From positions 3,696,412 through 3,760,411 of the forward strand of contig NZ_CP132335.1 in the NCBI RefSeq assembly GCF_030758295.1: a stretch of 64,000 nt of DNA. The letters are read 5' to 3'. The stretch is from Pararhizobium sp. IMCC21322. GTDB taxonomy: Bacteria; Pseudomonadota; Alphaproteobacteria; Rhizobiales; GCA-2746425. This document shows positions 1 to 9,935 of the stretch, piece by piece. The position numbers and the translations under genes were made by a program. The notes beneath the pieces were generated by a model. It was not told the origin of the DNA, ran no database searches, and saw nothing but the letters and a program-made list of their open reading frames with translations. Numbering within the stretch: position 1 is the first letter of the stretch; every line of letters begins with the position of its first letter.

Positions 1-4
1 CTGC

Positions 5-1537
5 TTACAGCGGAATATTGTCGTGTTTTTTCCACGGATTTTCCAGTTGCTTGCCGCGCAACAGCTTTAGCGCACGGGACACGCGCCGACGCGTGGAATG
101 CGGCATGATGACATCATCAATGTAGCCCCGTTCAGCCGCCACAAATGGCGACAGAAACCGGTCTTCATATTTACGGGTGTGCTCAGCAATACGTTCAGCA
201 TCCGCAATATCCTTGCGGAAGATGATTTCGACGGCACCCTTGGCACCCATGACGGCAATTTCGGCACTGGGCCAGGCATAATTCACGTCGCCGCGCAAAT
301 GTTTGGAGGCCATCACGTCATAAGCGCCGCCATAGGCCTTGCGCGTTATAATCGTGATTTTTGGAACCGTGGCCTCGGCATAGGCAAATAACAGCTTTGC
401 CCCATGCTTGATCAGCCCGCCATATTCCTGAGCGGTTCCCGGCAAAAAGCCCGGCACATCAACAAAGGTAACAATGGGAATGTTGAAACAATCGCAGAAC
501 CGCACGAACCGCGCGGCCTTGCGGCTGGCATCACTGTCCAGCACACCCGCAAGAACCATGGGCTGATTGGCTACGATTCCAACAGACCGCCCTTCCATAC
601 GGGCAAATCCGACAACAATGTTGGCGGCGTGCTTTTCCTGCACCTCAAAGAAATCCGCATCATCAACTGTTTTGGTAATGAGTTCCTTCACGTCATAGGG
701 CTTGTTCGCATTATCGGGAAGCAGCGTGTCCAGCGACAGCTCGAGCCGGTCCGGATCATCCTGCAAGGGCAATTCGGGCAATTCGGCTGTGTTGCTGGCA
801 GGCAAAAAATCCACCAGACGCCGTATTTCCAGCAACGCCTCCACATCATTGTCAAAGGCTCCATCCGCAATGGATGATTTTGTGGTGTGAATCGATGCAC
901 CGCCCAATTGTTCTGCGCTCACGGTCTCATTGGTAACGGTTTTCACCACATCGGGACCGGTCACGAACATATAGCTGGTGTCGCGCACCATATAGATAAA
1001 ATCAGTCATGGCAGGCGAATACACATCCCCGCCGGCACATGGCCCCATGATCACTGAAATTTGGGGAATGACGCCGGATGCCAGCACATTCCGCTGAAAC
1101 ACTTCGCCGTAGCCGGCAAGTGCCGCAACGCCTTCCTGAATGCGGGCACCACCAGCGTCAAACAGGCCGATAATAGGCGTTCTGTTTTTCAGCGCCATAT
1201 CCTGAATTTTGGTGATTTTCTGCGCGTGTGTTTCCGACAGTGACCCACCGAAAACTGTAAAGTCCTTGGCAAAGACAAAAATGGGACGGCCATTGACCGT
1301 GCCCCAACCGGTCACCACGCCATCTCCGGCAATTTTGCTGTCTTCCATGCCAAAATCTGTACAGCGGTGTTGCACGAACATGTCGTACTCTTCGAAGGAC
1401 CCCTCATCCAGAAGCACTTCAAGACGTTCGCGTGCTGTCAGCTTTCCTTTGGCGTGCTGTGCGTCGATGCGCCGTTGACCACCACCAAGCCGCGTAATTT
1501 CGCGACGGGCTTCCAGTTCAGCCAATACAGATGTCAT
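5..1537 (-). CDS. pccB: Propionyl-CoA carboxylase beta chain (carboxyltransferase)
   Basis: The 510-residue product has the usual length of acyl-CoA carboxylase beta subunits. These transfer the carboxyl group from carboxybiotin to propionyl-CoA, giving methylmalonyl-CoA in the cytoplasm. The acyl-CoA site GGARIQEG is at residues 129-136 and [12 protein letters not shown] at 165-176. The C-terminal half carries the second crotonase-like domain with [20 protein letters not shown]. The stop lies four bases from the window edge, so any downstream pccA or mutase is not visible. It is the last gene of a minus-strand run and is 77 bases from the ATP12 gene. Methylcrotonyl- or acetyl-CoA specificity cannot be excluded from sequence, but the overall match is to PccB. 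Confidence 0.93.
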   Translation of the reverse strand: MTSVLAELEARREITRLGGGQRRIDAQHAKGKLTARERLEVLLDEGSFEEYDMFVQHRCTDFGMEDSKIAGDGVVTGWGTVNGRPIFVFAKDFTVFGGSLSETHAQKITKIQDMALKNRTPIIGLFDAGGARIQEGVAALAGYGEVFQRNVLASGVIPQISVIMGPCAGGDVYSPAMTDFIYMVRDTSYMFVTGPDVVKTVTNETVSAEQLGGASIHTTKSSIADGAFDNDVEALLEIRRLVDFLPASNTAELPELPLQDDPDRLELSLDTLLPDNANKPYDVKELITKTVDDADFFEVQEKHAANIVVGFARMEGRSVGIVANQPMVLAGVLDSDASRKAARFVRFCDCFNIPIVTFVDVPGFLPGTAQEYGGLIKHGAKLLFAYAEATVPKITIITRKAYGGAYDVMASKHLRGDVNYAWPSAEIAVMGAKGAVEIIFRKDIADAERIAEHTRKYEDRFLSPFVAAERGYIDDVIMPHSTRRRVSRALKLLRGKQLENPWKKHDNIPL

Positions 1538-1614
1538 GAATATCCCGCTCTCGTCTCGTCACTGCCTCAATTATCAAAAGCAATACCATGCAAGACGACA
1601 GTCAGAGAAGATAA

Positions 1615-2391
1615 TCATTCGTCGGATAAGGCCGCTGCCGCCATATGGGCGACATCAAACTCGTTTCTGCGGTACATCCGTCTGGCCTGAGCTTCCTCGT
1701 CGGAGCCCCACTGGGAAACATTCCAGTCTTCATCCACATGAGCTGCCTGCCAGGCCGCATCAACCGAAAGAACATTTTTTGCTACAGCCAGTGCAATTAA
1801 AACCGATCCGGCAATGGATGTCATGACCTGCAAACCGGCCAGACATAATGGATCTTTTTTGTAGGCACTGATCAGCTCAGAGATGCGCGCGACGCTATCT
1901 TCTGGCTGTTCCACATACATAATCCCTTCGGCCAATAAAAACCGGGCCTGATGCCGCGTTTTGAAATGATCCAGAAGCGGGTCCCAGTGCTGGCTCTGCA
2001 ACGCAACAAGCTCTTCGGGTTGCCCGGCCCTGTAGAACAGAAGATCGGTTTTCGCGAAGTTGGAAACTTCCTCGGCAACAGGATCAAGCGCAATCGCCAC
2101 GCCGTCAATTGCCGAATTCGCCAATCGCGTAAACGGCATCGTAGCAGGGTTGATACTGTCTTTTTGAGCGTTCCAGTCTTTTGCCAGTCCATTGGCGAAC
2201 GCTTCATTTTTGACAGCAAGCGGATTTTTGCCGGGCGTTCGCGCCGAACGGCCATCCAGCAAAAGATGATACGCTCCATCGCGCTCTGCCATTGTCGCTT
2301 CCTTGTAGAAGCGTTTCGGCAATTGTGGCGCCGAATGCACTTGAGCGCGTTTAACCGGGTCTGTCTCTATTGGATCCAAAGTATCAGCCAT
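1615..2391 (-). CDS. ATP12-family F1-ATPase assembly chaperone
   Basis: This 258-residue protein resembles the ATP12 family, which in mitochondria binds the F1 alpha subunit before hexamer assembly and is widespread in alphaproteobacteria. Recognisable blocks are the N-terminal KRFYKEATM segment, LLDGRSARTPGKNPLAV near residue 45, and the C-terminal SLDAAWQAAHVDEDWN-like segment (here SVDAAWQAAHVDEDWN) followed by a Trp/Gly/Asp stretch. The start overlaps the end of the HAD phosphatase gene by eight bases, which suggests translational coupling. The role in ATP synthase assembly is inferred from the family; no atp genes are in the window. Confidence 0.85.
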   Translation of the reverse strand: MADTLDPIETDPVKRAQVHSAPQLPKRFYKEATMAERDGAYHLLLDGRSARTPGKNPLAVKNEAFANGLAKDWNAQKDSINPATMPFTRLANSAIDGVAIALDPVAEEVSNFAKTDLLFYRAGQPEELVALQSQHWDPLLDHFKTRHQARFLLAEGIMYVEQPEDSVARISELISAYKKDPLCLAGLQVMTSIAGSVLIALAVAKNVLSVDAAWQAAHVDEDWNVSQWGSDEEAQARRMYRRNEFDVAHMAAAALSDE

Positions 2392-3043
2392 TTAGTCCAG
2401 TCAGCAAAAAGTTACGAAGGTCAGGAAAGCTGTCAAACAAATGACTTGCGCCAGCCTGCTTCAACGCTGGTTGATCATGATAGCCCCAGGTCACTCCCAG
2501 AGCTGTAATTGAGGCGTTTCGCGCCATTTGCATATCAAAGCTGGTATCGCCGATCAATGTGGTGACACTGGCGTCCAAACCGGTTTCATTCAAAGCCTGA
2601 TGAATCATCGCCGGATTGGGTTTGGACGGTGAATTGTCAGATGTCTGTATGGTTACAAACCGGTCCTGCAGATCATGCAGCTCCAAAAGCGCATCCACGC
2701 CGCGTCGGGACTTGCCCGTTGCGATGCCAAGCAGAACATCATCTTGCGCAGCCAAAGCCTCGATACAGTCCTTGGCCCCATCGTAAAGTGGTTCGTGATA
2801 ATCGGGGTTGCCACGCAATTCAAAAAAGCTCTTTCGATAGGCCGCAACCATATCTTCAATCGGATGCTCTGCATCCGTCAGATCAGCCATGGCCTCATGC
2901 AGCGAGCGACCAACGATCGACAAGGTCCGCTCACGGGACGGTGGCTGTAAATTGACGGCAGTGAAAGCGCGCTCCATGGCAGCTACAATCATGTGCTGGC
3001 TATCGACCAGAGTTCCGTCACAATCGAACAAAATCAGCCGCAT
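2384..3043 (-). CDS. HAD-superfamily hydrolase, phosphoglycolate phosphatase-like
   Basis: The 219-residue protein opens with the HAD motif I DCDGTLVDS (nucleophile D7, acid/base D9). A helical cap follows, then a motif II/III stretch ending in ATGKSRRG, and the motif IV region GDTSFDMQMA near residue 165. This is the layout of the Gph/CbbY group of small phosphatases. The gene lies three bases after the pseudouridine synthase stop and overlaps the ATP12 start, so it is an internal operon member. The substrate cannot be read from the sequence. In many alphaproteobacteria a HAD gene lies between an RluC-type gene and ATP12, so the order itself supports the call. Confidence 0.88.
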   Translation of the reverse strand: MRLILFDCDGTLVDSQHMIVAAMERAFTAVNLQPPSRERTLSIVGRSLHEAMADLTDAEHPIEDMVAAYRKSFFELRGNPDYHEPLYDGAKDCIEALAAQDDVLLGIATGKSRRGVDALLELHDLQDRFVTIQTSDNSPSKPNPAMIHQALNETGLDASVTTLIGDTSFDMQMARNASITALGVTWGYHDQPALKQAGASHLFDSFPDLRNFLLTGLNG

Positions 3044-3046
3044 GGG

Positions 3047-4054
3047 TTAGAATTCATCCTCTTCCAGCATTCCGTTTTGTTCATCAAATCCAAGCAGATT
3101 GAAGGTTTGCTTGATGTGTGGGGACAATGGCGCTGTGATGTCGAGGACCGGAATGCCCAAATGTGGCGCAGGGTGCGGAATGATAATGCGCTGGGCATGC
3201 AAATGAAGCCGCTTCTGAATTCCGTTCGGAAGCTCCCAATTTTCAATATCAAAATATTTCGGGTCACCAATAATGGGCGTTCCGATGTATTGCGTATGAA
3301 TGCGCAACTGATGCGTTCGGCCTGTCACCGGCTTCAGTTCCAGCCAGGACAGCCGATCACCCGCCTTCTCAATCACCCGGTAATTGGTCACGGCATGATC
3401 AGCATCGGGCTCTCCGTGACGCGCAATGCGCATCCGGTCGCCATCTTCGGTCGCCTCTTTGAGCAGATGCGTGGAAATCCGCGCCTCATTTGGGCGTGGA
3501 ACGCCTTTCACGATAGCCCAATAGGTTTTCTTCGTATCACGATGACGAAAGGACTCCGCCATGGCTTTGGCCGCGGCACGTGTCTTGGCAATCAGCAGCA
3601 CCCCCGTCGTGTCCCTGTCGAGGCGATGCACCAGACGCGGCTTTTGTCCCTTTTTATCCCGAAACGCTTCCAGCATCCCGTCAACGTGGCGGTTGATGCC
3701 GGAACCGCCCTGCACCGCAAGGCCGAAGGGCTTGTTCAGCACCATGACGTGCTTGTCATCATGCAGAATGAGAGAGCGCAGAAACGTCGCGTCATCTTCC
3801 CGCCAGGCAGCTTTGGACTGGCCCAACGCCTGATCAGGAGCGGCTGCACCAGTAAGCGGTGGAATACGCACCATCTGACCTGCCAGAAGCCGGGTAGAGC
3901 TCTTCACCCGCCCTCCTTCGACGCGAACCTGCCCTGAGCGCAGCAATTTTTGCAACTGGCCGAAACCAACGCCTGGAAAATGCGTTTTGAACCACCGGTC
4001 GAGACGCATATCAGCCTCGTCAGCATCTACTTTTTTCATTTGAACAGCGTTCAT
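3047..4054 (-). CDS. rluC: RluA/RluC-family 23S rRNA pseudouridine synthase
   Basis: The 335-residue product starts at ATG 4054, which overlaps the crcB stop as ATGA; an upstream in-frame extension lies inside crcB and was rejected. An N-terminal S4-like RNA-binding domain (about residues 8-60, including RLDRWFK and LLRSGQVRVEGG) precedes the catalytic domain. That domain has HRLDRDTTGVLLIAKT, containing the catalytic Asp, and the later GRTHQLRIH motif. The enzyme isomerises uridines in large-subunit rRNA. Assignment to RluC rather than RluD rests on overall similarity and operon position and is less certain than the family call. Confidence 0.87.
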   Translation of the reverse strand: MNAVQMKKVDADEADMRLDRWFKTHFPGVGFGQLQKLLRSGQVRVEGGRVKSSTRLLAGQMVRIPPLTGAAAPDQALGQSKAAWREDDATFLRSLILHDDKHVMVLNKPFGLAVQGGSGINRHVDGMLEAFRDKKGQKPRLVHRLDRDTTGVLLIAKTRAAAKAMAESFRHRDTKKTYWAIVKGVPRPNEARISTHLLKEATEDGDRMRIARHGEPDADHAVTNYRVIEKAGDRLSWLELKPVTGRTHQLRIHTQYIGTPIIGDPKYFDIENWELPNGIQKRLHLHAQRIIIPHPAPHLGIPVLDITAPLSPHIKQTFNLLGFDEQNGMLEEDEF

Positions 4055-4425
4055 GCAAAAGCCCTTATCAGCCTGGCGCCCGCAAGCACCGCTACGAAAC
4101 ACACAAGCAGCTTGCCGATCATATAAAGCGCGGCAATACCGCCCTCCCCACGTTCCCAAAGATGAAGCGTTTCAAGTGAAAATGCCGAATAGGTCGTGAA
4201 ACCACCAAGCAGACCCGTCAGCAGGAACAGGCGCATTTCGTCAGAGCTGCCCTTCAGCAACAGAAAACTCGCCGCAGCCCCCATAAGAAATGAACCAACA
4301 ACATTCACAAACAAGGTCGGCCACGGATAAACGCCTCCGACCATTCGGACAATCAGTAAACCGGCCCCATAGCGCAAGGACGCTCCCAATGCGCCTCCCA
4401 GCGCGACTGCAAGAAAGCCCGTCAT
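4051..4425 (-). CDS. crcB: Fluoride ion channel CrcB/Fluc
   Basis: This 124-residue, four-helix membrane protein is the usual size for Fluc channels, which dimerise in the inner membrane and export fluoride. Characteristic segments are GALGASLRYGAG in helix 1, the pore-lining Asn in FVNVVGSFLMG, and the Na+-site/helix-break segment GLLGGFTTYSAFS with its phenylalanines. Both ends overlap their neighbours by four bases (ATGA), so translation is probably coupled across three genes. No fluoride riboswitch is seen upstream, and none is expected inside this operon. Confidence 0.93.
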   Translation of the reverse strand: MTGFLAVALGGALGASLRYGAGLLIVRMVGGVYPWPTLFVNVVGSFLMGAAASFLLLKGSSDEMRLFLLTGLLGGFTTYSAFSLETLHLWERGEGGIAALYMIGKLLVCFVAVLAGARLIRAFA

Positions 4426-5285
4426 GACGGTAAAACGCCGAAAATCCAGCCTTCCTTATGTGCTACTGGCACCTTGGGCGGGTAAGAAAACAAATCGGGA
4501 TTATATGATAAGGCCCTCAGCGCCGCAGCAGAAATCACCGCATCTGCTTCGTCCTGAATGCTCATCTCTGGCGGGCTGCCGGAATGAAAATAGGCAAGTG
4601 TGTTCGCAATGGTCGCACGATCATAAGCGCGCTTCATTCCGGCCATCTGGTAGAACAGACTGGGATAAATTTCGCACAGAACCACATTCGCGTTGTCAAT
4701 CGGATCAAATGGCCAGATTGCAATTCGGGGATCATTGACAGAGCGCAACGTGTGAAACATGCGCATTCCGGCAAAGGATCCAGGGCCGACCTGCTTGGCC
4801 CCCATGCAATGATAGATACTAGCCGGTTTGGGTGAGAGCTGACGCTCTGTCTCGCGAAAACGATCAAACCGGAATTCCGGACCCCGATACCGATCGCACA
4901 AAATGTAAGGCGCAAAGTCGGAGCTCAGATTGCGGATCGCGGGTCCTGCATAATAATGTGCGTCACCCGAGCAGATCGATTCAACCAGCGCCCACAACTC
5001 TTCGACCGATTCGACCTGTTGGCGATTTTCCGGCAAGGGCCCTTCATCCGGCCAGGGAACAGAAAAACAGAAATCCATTCCAACCAGAGTACGCTGGTCA
5101 GCACGTGCCAGTTTGCTCAAGAGGTTCTTGATAACCACCCGACCCCAATTCTTGGCATCTGGCAGCCGCAAAAGAACAGGCCCCGTATCTGACTGGCTAT
5201 CCAGATAGGCAATCTGAATTCCACGCTGGCGCTCACCCATAGCGCCAGACCAGTCAATAGCCAAAAACCTGTCAAACCGGTTCAT
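4422..5285 (-). CDS. Uncharacterised protein, RNase-H-fold (DUF429-like)
   Basis: I do not know this 287-residue protein by name. The N-terminal FLAIDWSGA, with an acidic residue on the first strand, a central VGMDFCFSVP and a C-terminal DEADAVISAAAL resemble the acidic clusters of DUF429-type RNase-H-fold proteins. There is no signal peptide or membrane segment. It starts immediately after the rarA stop without a gap and overlaps crcB by four bases, so it is expressed with a replication-repair ATPase and an ion channel. A nuclease or nucleic-acid role is possible from the fold, but no function should be asserted. Confidence 0.7.
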   Translation of the reverse strand: MNRFDRFLAIDWSGAMGERQRGIQIAYLDSQSDTGPVLLRLPDAKNWGRVVIKNLLSKLARADQRTLVGMDFCFSVPWPDEGPLPENRQQVESVEELWALVESICSGDAHYYAGPAIRNLSSDFAPYILCDRYRGPEFRFDRFRETERQLSPKPASIYHCMGAKQVGPGSFAGMRMFHTLRSVNDPRIAIWPFDPIDNANVVLCEIYPSLFYQMAGMKRAYDRATIANTLAYFHSGSPPEMSIQDEADAVISAAALRALSYNPDLFSYPPKVPVAHKEGWIFGVLPS

Positions 5286-6611
5286 TCAGTCCTCGTCGTC
5301 TTCCTGTTGTGTGCGGTCCTGCCGCAGTTTGTTCCAGTAGTCCAGCCGTTTTTGAAGGTCTCTTTCAAATCCGCGCGGCACCGGTTGATAAAATTGTTCA
5401 CCCTGCAATGCATCAGGAAGGTAGGCCTGCCCGGAAAAGGCATCTGGCTGATCATGATCATACAGATATCCGCCACCATAGCCCTCTTCTTTCATCAGCT
5501 TGGTGGGGGCGTTCAGAATTTGCTTGGGCGGCATCAGCGAGCCATTGGCCTTCGCCGTCTTCATGGCCAATTTAAAGGCCGTATAGACCGCATTCGACTT
5601 GGGTGCTGTCGCAAGATAGATCACGGCCTGGGCCAAGGCCAGCTCACCTTCAGGACTGCCGAGAAATTTAAACGAATCTCGCGCTGCAATGCATTGCGCC
5701 AAAGCCTGAGGATCGGCAAGCCCGATATCTTCCGATGCCATACGCACAAGCCGCCGCGCCAGAAAGAGCGGATCCTCTCCGGCATCCAGCATGCGGCACA
5801 GATAATAGAGCGATGCCTGCGGGTCAGAGCCGCGCACAGATTTATGCAGCGCCGAGATAAGGTTGTAGTGCCCGTCTTCGCTCTTGTCATAAATTGGGGC
5901 ACGGCGCTGAAGCACAGTCTGCAGCATCGCCGCGTCAAACATCTCATCTGCGCCAGCCGCGCGCCAGACCTCCTCGGCAAGACTGAGAGCGGCACGGCCA
6001 TCGCCATCAGCCATCCGTATCAGTGATGATCTGGCCTCTGCGTCCAGAGGCAATGTCTGATCAAGGAACCCTTCAGCGCGGATCAACATGGCACCAATGG
6101 CTGCATCATCCAGAGCTTTGAACACAAGAACCTGTGCGCGAGACAACACCGCTGAATTAAGCTCAAAAGACGGATTTTCGGTTGTCGCCCCAATGAGCGT
6201 AACCGTACCATCTTCCATAACCGGCAAGAACGCATCCTGCTGCGCCCGGTTGAAGCGATGAATCTCATCAACAAACAGAAGCGTGCCCTGACCGGTGCTC
6301 CGTTTGTGCCGAGCCGTTTCAAAAATCTTTTTCAAATCGGCAACGCCGGAAAAAATCGCCGACAACTGCACAAAGTGCAAATCCGTTTCATCTGCCAGCA
6401 AACGTGCGACGGTTGTTTTTCCGGTACCGGGAGGTCCCCAGAACACCAGCGATCCGACACGCCCGCTACGCAGCATCCGTGTCAGCGTCCCTTCAGAACC
6501 TACAATGTGGTCCTGGCCAACAACATCGCCAAGGCTGGCTGGTCTCAACCGGTCGGCAAGAGGCCTTGGTGCATCCTCTCCCATTCCGGCCGCATCAAAT
6601 AAGGACGACAC
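5286..6611 (-). CDS. rarA: Replication-associated recombination protein A (RarA/MgsA), AAA+ ATPase
   Basis: The 441-residue AAA+ protein has Walker A GPPGTGKT at residues 59-66, Walker B LLFVDEIHRFN, sensor 1 ATTENPSFELN, and the C-terminal tetramerisation region with KSNAVYTAFKLA. RarA acts at stalled replication forks and resembles clamp-loader ATPases. The GTG start at 6611 is preferred because the opening MSSLFD...PRPLADRLRP matches the usual RarA beginning; the first in-frame ATG would lose nine residues. It begins three bases after the protease gene stop. The only unusual point is the weak ribosome binding site. Confidence 0.93.
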   Translation of the reverse strand: MSSLFDAAGMGEDAPRPLADRLRPASLGDVVGQDHIVGSEGTLTRMLRSGRVGSLVFWGPPGTGKTTVARLLADETDLHFVQLSAIFSGVADLKKIFETARHKRSTGQGTLLFVDEIHRFNRAQQDAFLPVMEDGTVTLIGATTENPSFELNSAVLSRAQVLVFKALDDAAIGAMLIRAEGFLDQTLPLDAEARSSLIRMADGDGRAALSLAEEVWRAAGADEMFDAAMLQTVLQRRAPIYDKSEDGHYNLISALHKSVRGSDPQASLYYLCRMLDAGEDPLFLARRLVRMASEDIGLADPQALAQCIAARDSFKFLGSPEGELALAQAVIYLATAPKSNAVYTAFKLAMKTAKANGSLMPPKQILNAPTKLMKEEGYGGGYLYDHDQPDAFSGQAYLPDALQGEQFYQPVPRGFERDLQKRLDYWNKLRQDRTQQEDDED

Positions 6612-6614
6612 AGA

Positions 6615-8054
6615 CTACCCGCCAACAGAAAAGCGAATGACTCTGCCATCGCGATCCAGCTTGAAACGCCAGACAGAACCGGCACGGCGTGCACGCCGTG
6701 CAAGTTGATCGGCACTTTTTATTTTACGATCATTCAATTCAAGGATCATATCACCCGGCCGAAACCTGTATCGCGCGGCAGGCGAGCCCCGTTTCACGGA
6801 CAACACAACAACGCCGGAATTTTTGAACGAACCGATTTCCTGCGCAAGCGCCGGCGACAAATTGGCAATCGTCGCGCCGGTTAGCGGTGTGCGCCCGGTC
6901 AACAATTGTTCATCGCGCGGCACGGTTTCTGGTGGCGCTTTCATGATCAGATTAAACCGGTGACGTTTCTTGCCACGACGGGTTACGAATGAAACCTCAT
7001 CGCCAAGACGCCGCGTAGCAAGGCGATATCCCAGTTCATCGGGATCTGACAACCGTTTGCCTTCCATCCGAACCAGTAAATCACCGACCCGAACGCCTGC
7101 CTTATCAAACGGCCCATCATCAACGATACCAGTAACCAATGCCCCTCTTGGCAAGTTCAGCCCCAGACTGTCGGCAATGTCTGCAGTGACGGGCTGAAAC
7201 GTCGCGCCCAGCCATGGCCGCTGTACGATGTCGCCCATGTCGGACGCCGCAACGACGACATTCACCATGTTTGACGGAATTGCAAAGCCGATTCCGTTTG
7301 ATCCGCCGGAGCGCGAGAAGATGGCCGTGTTAATGCCAACCAAATCACCCTCAACATCCACCAGCGCGCCGCCGGAGTTGCCGGGATTGATGGCAGCATC
7401 CGTCTGGATGAAGAATTGATAGTCAGTCACACCGACACGCGTTCGGGCCAATGCTGAAACAATACCGCTGGTTACTGTTTGACCGACCCCAAACGGATTT
7501 CCGATGGCCAACACGAGATCACCCACCTCCACAGCGTCACTGTCGGCAAATTCCAGATATGGAAAAATCTCACGGCGCCCATCAAGATCGATCCGCAAAA
7601 TAGCCAGATCAGTCCGTTCATCCTTCAACATGATCTCGGCTTCAAATTCACGCTTGTCAGCCAGCACGACCTTGATGGTGCTGGCATCCTTGATCACATG
7701 ATTATTGGTGACAACAATGCCGCTTGGGTCAACGATCACACCGGAACCGAGGGAACTTGTTTCCCGCTGTCTGGGCGCACGTGAGCCAGGAGCAGACTCA
7801 CCAAAGAAACGCCGAAAGAACGGATCATTACCGAACGGCGACCGCGGCCGCTGGCTGATCATTCGTGTTGCATAGACATTGACCACAGCGGGCGCAGCAC
7901 GTTTGACAATCGGCGCGAAGCTGAGGCGCATCTGTTCCTGGTTCTGCGGTACCGTTTGCGCAAAGGCTGGCGTGAACGGTGACACAGAAAAATGGACAAC
8001 GGCCAGAACCGCAAAAGCTGAAAGACTGCTGATGAAGCGGTGATGAAGCGACAT
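6615..8054 (-). CDS. Periplasmic HtrA/DegP-like serine protease with two PDZ domains
   Basis: Starting at ATG 8054, preceded by GGGAAA, the 479-residue protein begins with a signal peptide (MSLHHRF...AFAQ, cleavage near residue 33). The chymotrypsin-like triad is visible: H119 in TNNHVIKD, D149 in RTDLAILRID and S227 in GNSGGALVD. Two PDZ domains follow, at roughly residues 270-360 and 395-475. A TTG start 24 bases upstream is possible but would spoil the signal peptide. The enzyme should degrade or refold damaged envelope proteins. It is the first gene of the eight-gene run that ends with pccB. DegP and DegQ cannot be told apart here. Confidence 0.9.
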   Translation of the reverse strand: MSLHHRFISSLSAFAVLAVVHFSVSPFTPAFAQTVPQNQEQMRLSFAPIVKRAAPAVVNVYATRMISQRPRSPFGNDPFFRRFFGESAPGSRAPRQRETSSLGSGVIVDPSGIVVTNNHVIKDASTIKVVLADKREFEAEIMLKDERTDLAILRIDLDGRREIFPYLEFADSDAVEVGDLVLAIGNPFGVGQTVTSGIVSALARTRVGVTDYQFFIQTDAAINPGNSGGALVDVEGDLVGINTAIFSRSGGSNGIGFAIPSNMVNVVVAASDMGDIVQRPWLGATFQPVTADIADSLGLNLPRGALVTGIVDDGPFDKAGVRVGDLLVRMEGKRLSDPDELGYRLATRRLGDEVSFVTRRGKKRHRFNLIMKAPPETVPRDEQLLTGRTPLTGATIANLSPALAQEIGSFKNSGVVVLSVKRGSPAARYRFRPGDMILELNDRKIKSADQLARRARRAGSVWRFKLDRDGRVIRFSVGG

Positions 8055-8126
8055 GATATTTTCCCAAACTGAGGTCAAAGAACCCTAACGAAGTGAGTCT
8101 GTCCTTTCCTGCCAGACAAGGCAAAG

Positions 8127-8151
8127 AAAAAGGCGGCACAAAGGCCGCCTT
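8127..8151 (-). terminator. Factor-independent terminator after rplQ
   Basis: Read on the minus strand, a 7-bp stem AGGCGGC/GCCGCCT with a six-base loop is followed by a T-rich run (TTTTTC). It lies about 190 bases after the rplQ stop and ahead of the degP-like gene, so it closes the ribosomal supercluster. Confidence 0.75.
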
Positions 8152-8337
8152 TACACAGTTTTGCCGAAATCAAATGCGGCTTCCGAACCTGCGTTGAGCG
8201 GCTTCGGTTTTTTATTGCGGCAGTCGCACACTTACGTCGCGCCAAGCCTGTTTTTGGTAAATCAGGGCGTTGCACCGGCGCAGAAACCGGCAGACCGTGA
8301 CCTAGCCTTCGCGACCCAGCCTTCGACCCAGCCTTAA

Positions 8338-8769
8338 TCAGGCAGCTACGGTCTCAGAAGCAACTTCTTCGCTTTCAGCGCGCGCACGATCTCCAGCACC
8401 TTTGGCGTCAACATCGCGGTCAACCAACTCGATAACACCAACCGGTGCATTGTCACCAAAGCGGAAGCCCGCCTTGAGAACGCGGGTATAGCCACCCTGA
8501 CGGTCTTTGTAGCGCTCAGCCAGAGTGTCGAACAATTTGCCAACGGCACCCAAATCGCGGATCTGTGCAATTGCCTGACGACGGGCATGCAGATCGCCGC
8601 GCTTTGCAAGCGTGATCAGTTTCTCAACAACCGGGCGAAGCTCTTTCGCCTTTGGCAGAGTTGTCACGATCTGCTCATGAGTGATGAGCGACGCGGACAT
8701 GTTAGCGAACATCGCCTTACGGTGGCTGGATGTACGATTGAGCTTGCGACCTGATTTGCGGTGGCGCAT
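8338..8769 (-). CDS. rplQ: 50S ribosomal protein L17
   Basis: The 143-residue protein matches bacterial L17: [17 protein letters not shown] at the N-terminus, then [15 protein letters not shown] and the [21 protein letters not shown] core. The C-terminal 20 residues are an acidic extension typical of alphaproteobacterial L17. It is the last gene of the alpha operon segment, after rpoA, with a structured 107-base gap between the two. Confidence 0.97.
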   Translation of the reverse strand: MRHRKSGRKLNRTSSHRKAMFANMSASLITHEQIVTTLPKAKELRPVVEKLITLAKRGDLHARRQAIAQIRDLGAVGKLFDTLAERYKDRQGGYTRVLKAGFRFGDNAPVGVIELVDRDVDAKGAGDRARAESEEVASETVAA

Positions 8770-8790
8770 GGCCCTCTCCTCTTTCTAACG

Positions 8791-8839
8791 CCCCGGACTT
8801 GATGAGGATCCGTTGTGGATCCTCACTTGGTTTCCGGGG
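8791..8839 (-). other. Nested stem-loop in the rpoA-rplQ gap
   Basis: An outer arm CCCCGGA (8791-8797) pairs with TCCGGGG (8833-8839). An inner arm GAGGATCC (8804-8811) pairs with GGATCCTC (8817-8824) over a five-base loop. No T-run follows, so it is more likely an mRNA processing, stability or translational-control element before rplQ than a terminator. Confidence 0.5.
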
Positions 8840-8876
8840 ACTTCTTAAATTAAGCGGCTTTCACCGCATCTGGTTC

Positions 8877-9893
8877 TTAGTATTGATCTTCGAAGCGCTT
8901 AGCCAGATCATCAATGTTCTCAGGCGGCCAGTTTTCGACTTCCATTCCAAGATGGAGGCCCATGCCAGCAAGAACTTCTTTGATCTCGTTCAGCGACTTA
9001 CGACCAAAATTCGGCGTCCGCAGCATTTCGCTCTCGGTCTTTTGAATCAGGTCGCCAATATAAACAATATTGTCGTTCTTCAGGCAGTTTGCAGACCGAA
9101 CAGACAGTTCCAACTCGTCCACCTTTTTCAGCAAGGCAGGGTTGAAGGCCAGTTCCGGTGCCTGATCTTCGACAACCTCTTTCTGAGGCTCTTCGAAATT
9201 CACAAAGATAGACAGCTGATCCTGCAGGATACGAGCCGCGAATGCGACAGAATCTTCAGGCGAAATTGAACCGTCAGTCTCGACAGTCATCAACAGCTTG
9301 TCATAATCCAGAACCTGTCCCTCGCGGGTGTTCTCGACCTTGTAAGACACTTTGCGAACAGGAGAATAAAGACTGTCAACCGGGATGAGACCAATTGGTG
9401 CATCTTCAGGGCGGTTACGCTCTGCAGACACATAGCCCTTCCCGGTATTCACAGTGAATTCAATGCGGATCTCGGCATCTTCGTCCAAAGTGCAGAGAAC
9501 CAGATCCGGGTTCAGAATTTCGACATCGCCAACGGTCTGAATATCCGCAGCAGTTACAGCACCAGGGCCCTGCTTGCGAACGGTCATCCGCTTGGGACCA
9601 TCGCCTTCCATCTTCACGGCAATGGCTTTAACGTTCAGGACAATATCCGTAACGTCTTCGCGCACACCTGGAATTGATGAAAATTCGTGCAGCACGCCAT
9701 CAATCTGGACAGCTGTAACAGCGGCACCCTGGAGGGATGACAGAAGAATGCGGCGCAGGGCGTTGCCGAGTGTCATGCCAAAGCCACGCTCAAGAGGCTC
9801 GGCTACGATAGTCGCTACACGGAGCGGCTCGTCACCGGGCTTAACTTCAAGCTTGGTCGGCTTAATCAGTTCCTGCCAATTTTTCTGGATCAT
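8877..9893 (-). CDS. rpoA: DNA-directed RNA polymerase subunit alpha
   Basis: The 338-residue subunit starts at ATG 9893 ([12 protein letters not shown]), eight bases after an AAAGGA site; an upstream extension has no support. The N-terminal dimerisation domain contains [21 protein letters not shown] Glu-rich linker joins it to the C-terminal domain, with helix-hairpin-helix segments [17 protein letters not shown] and [13 protein letters not shown] that contact UP elements and activators. The length is normal for alphaproteobacteria. It follows rpsK in the conserved rpsM-rpsK-rpoA-rplQ order. Confidence 0.98.
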   Translation of the reverse strand: MIQKNWQELIKPTKLEVKPGDEPLRVATIVAEPLERGFGMTLGNALRRILLSSLQGAAVTAVQIDGVLHEFSSIPGVREDVTDIVLNVKAIAVKMEGDGPKRMTVRKQGPGAVTAADIQTVGDVEILNPDLVLCTLDEDAEIRIEFTVNTGKGYVSAERNRPEDAPIGLIPVDSLYSPVRKVSYKVENTREGQVLDYDKLLMTVETDGSISPEDSVAFAARILQDQLSIFVNFEEPQKEVVEDQAPELAFNPALLKKVDELELSVRSANCLKNDNIVYIGDLIQKTESEMLRTPNFGRKSLNEIKEVLAGMGLHLGMEVENWPPENIDDLAKRFEDQY

Positions 9894-9935
9894 ATCACAA
9901 TCCTTTCTCGGCCAGTTCAAAGGCCTTTTTCAGCA

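Noticed and set aside
3047-4159. Longer pseudouridine synthase start at 4159
   Set aside because: The extra 35 residues lie inside crcB and look unlike the family; ATG 4054 overlaps the crcB stop as ATGA.
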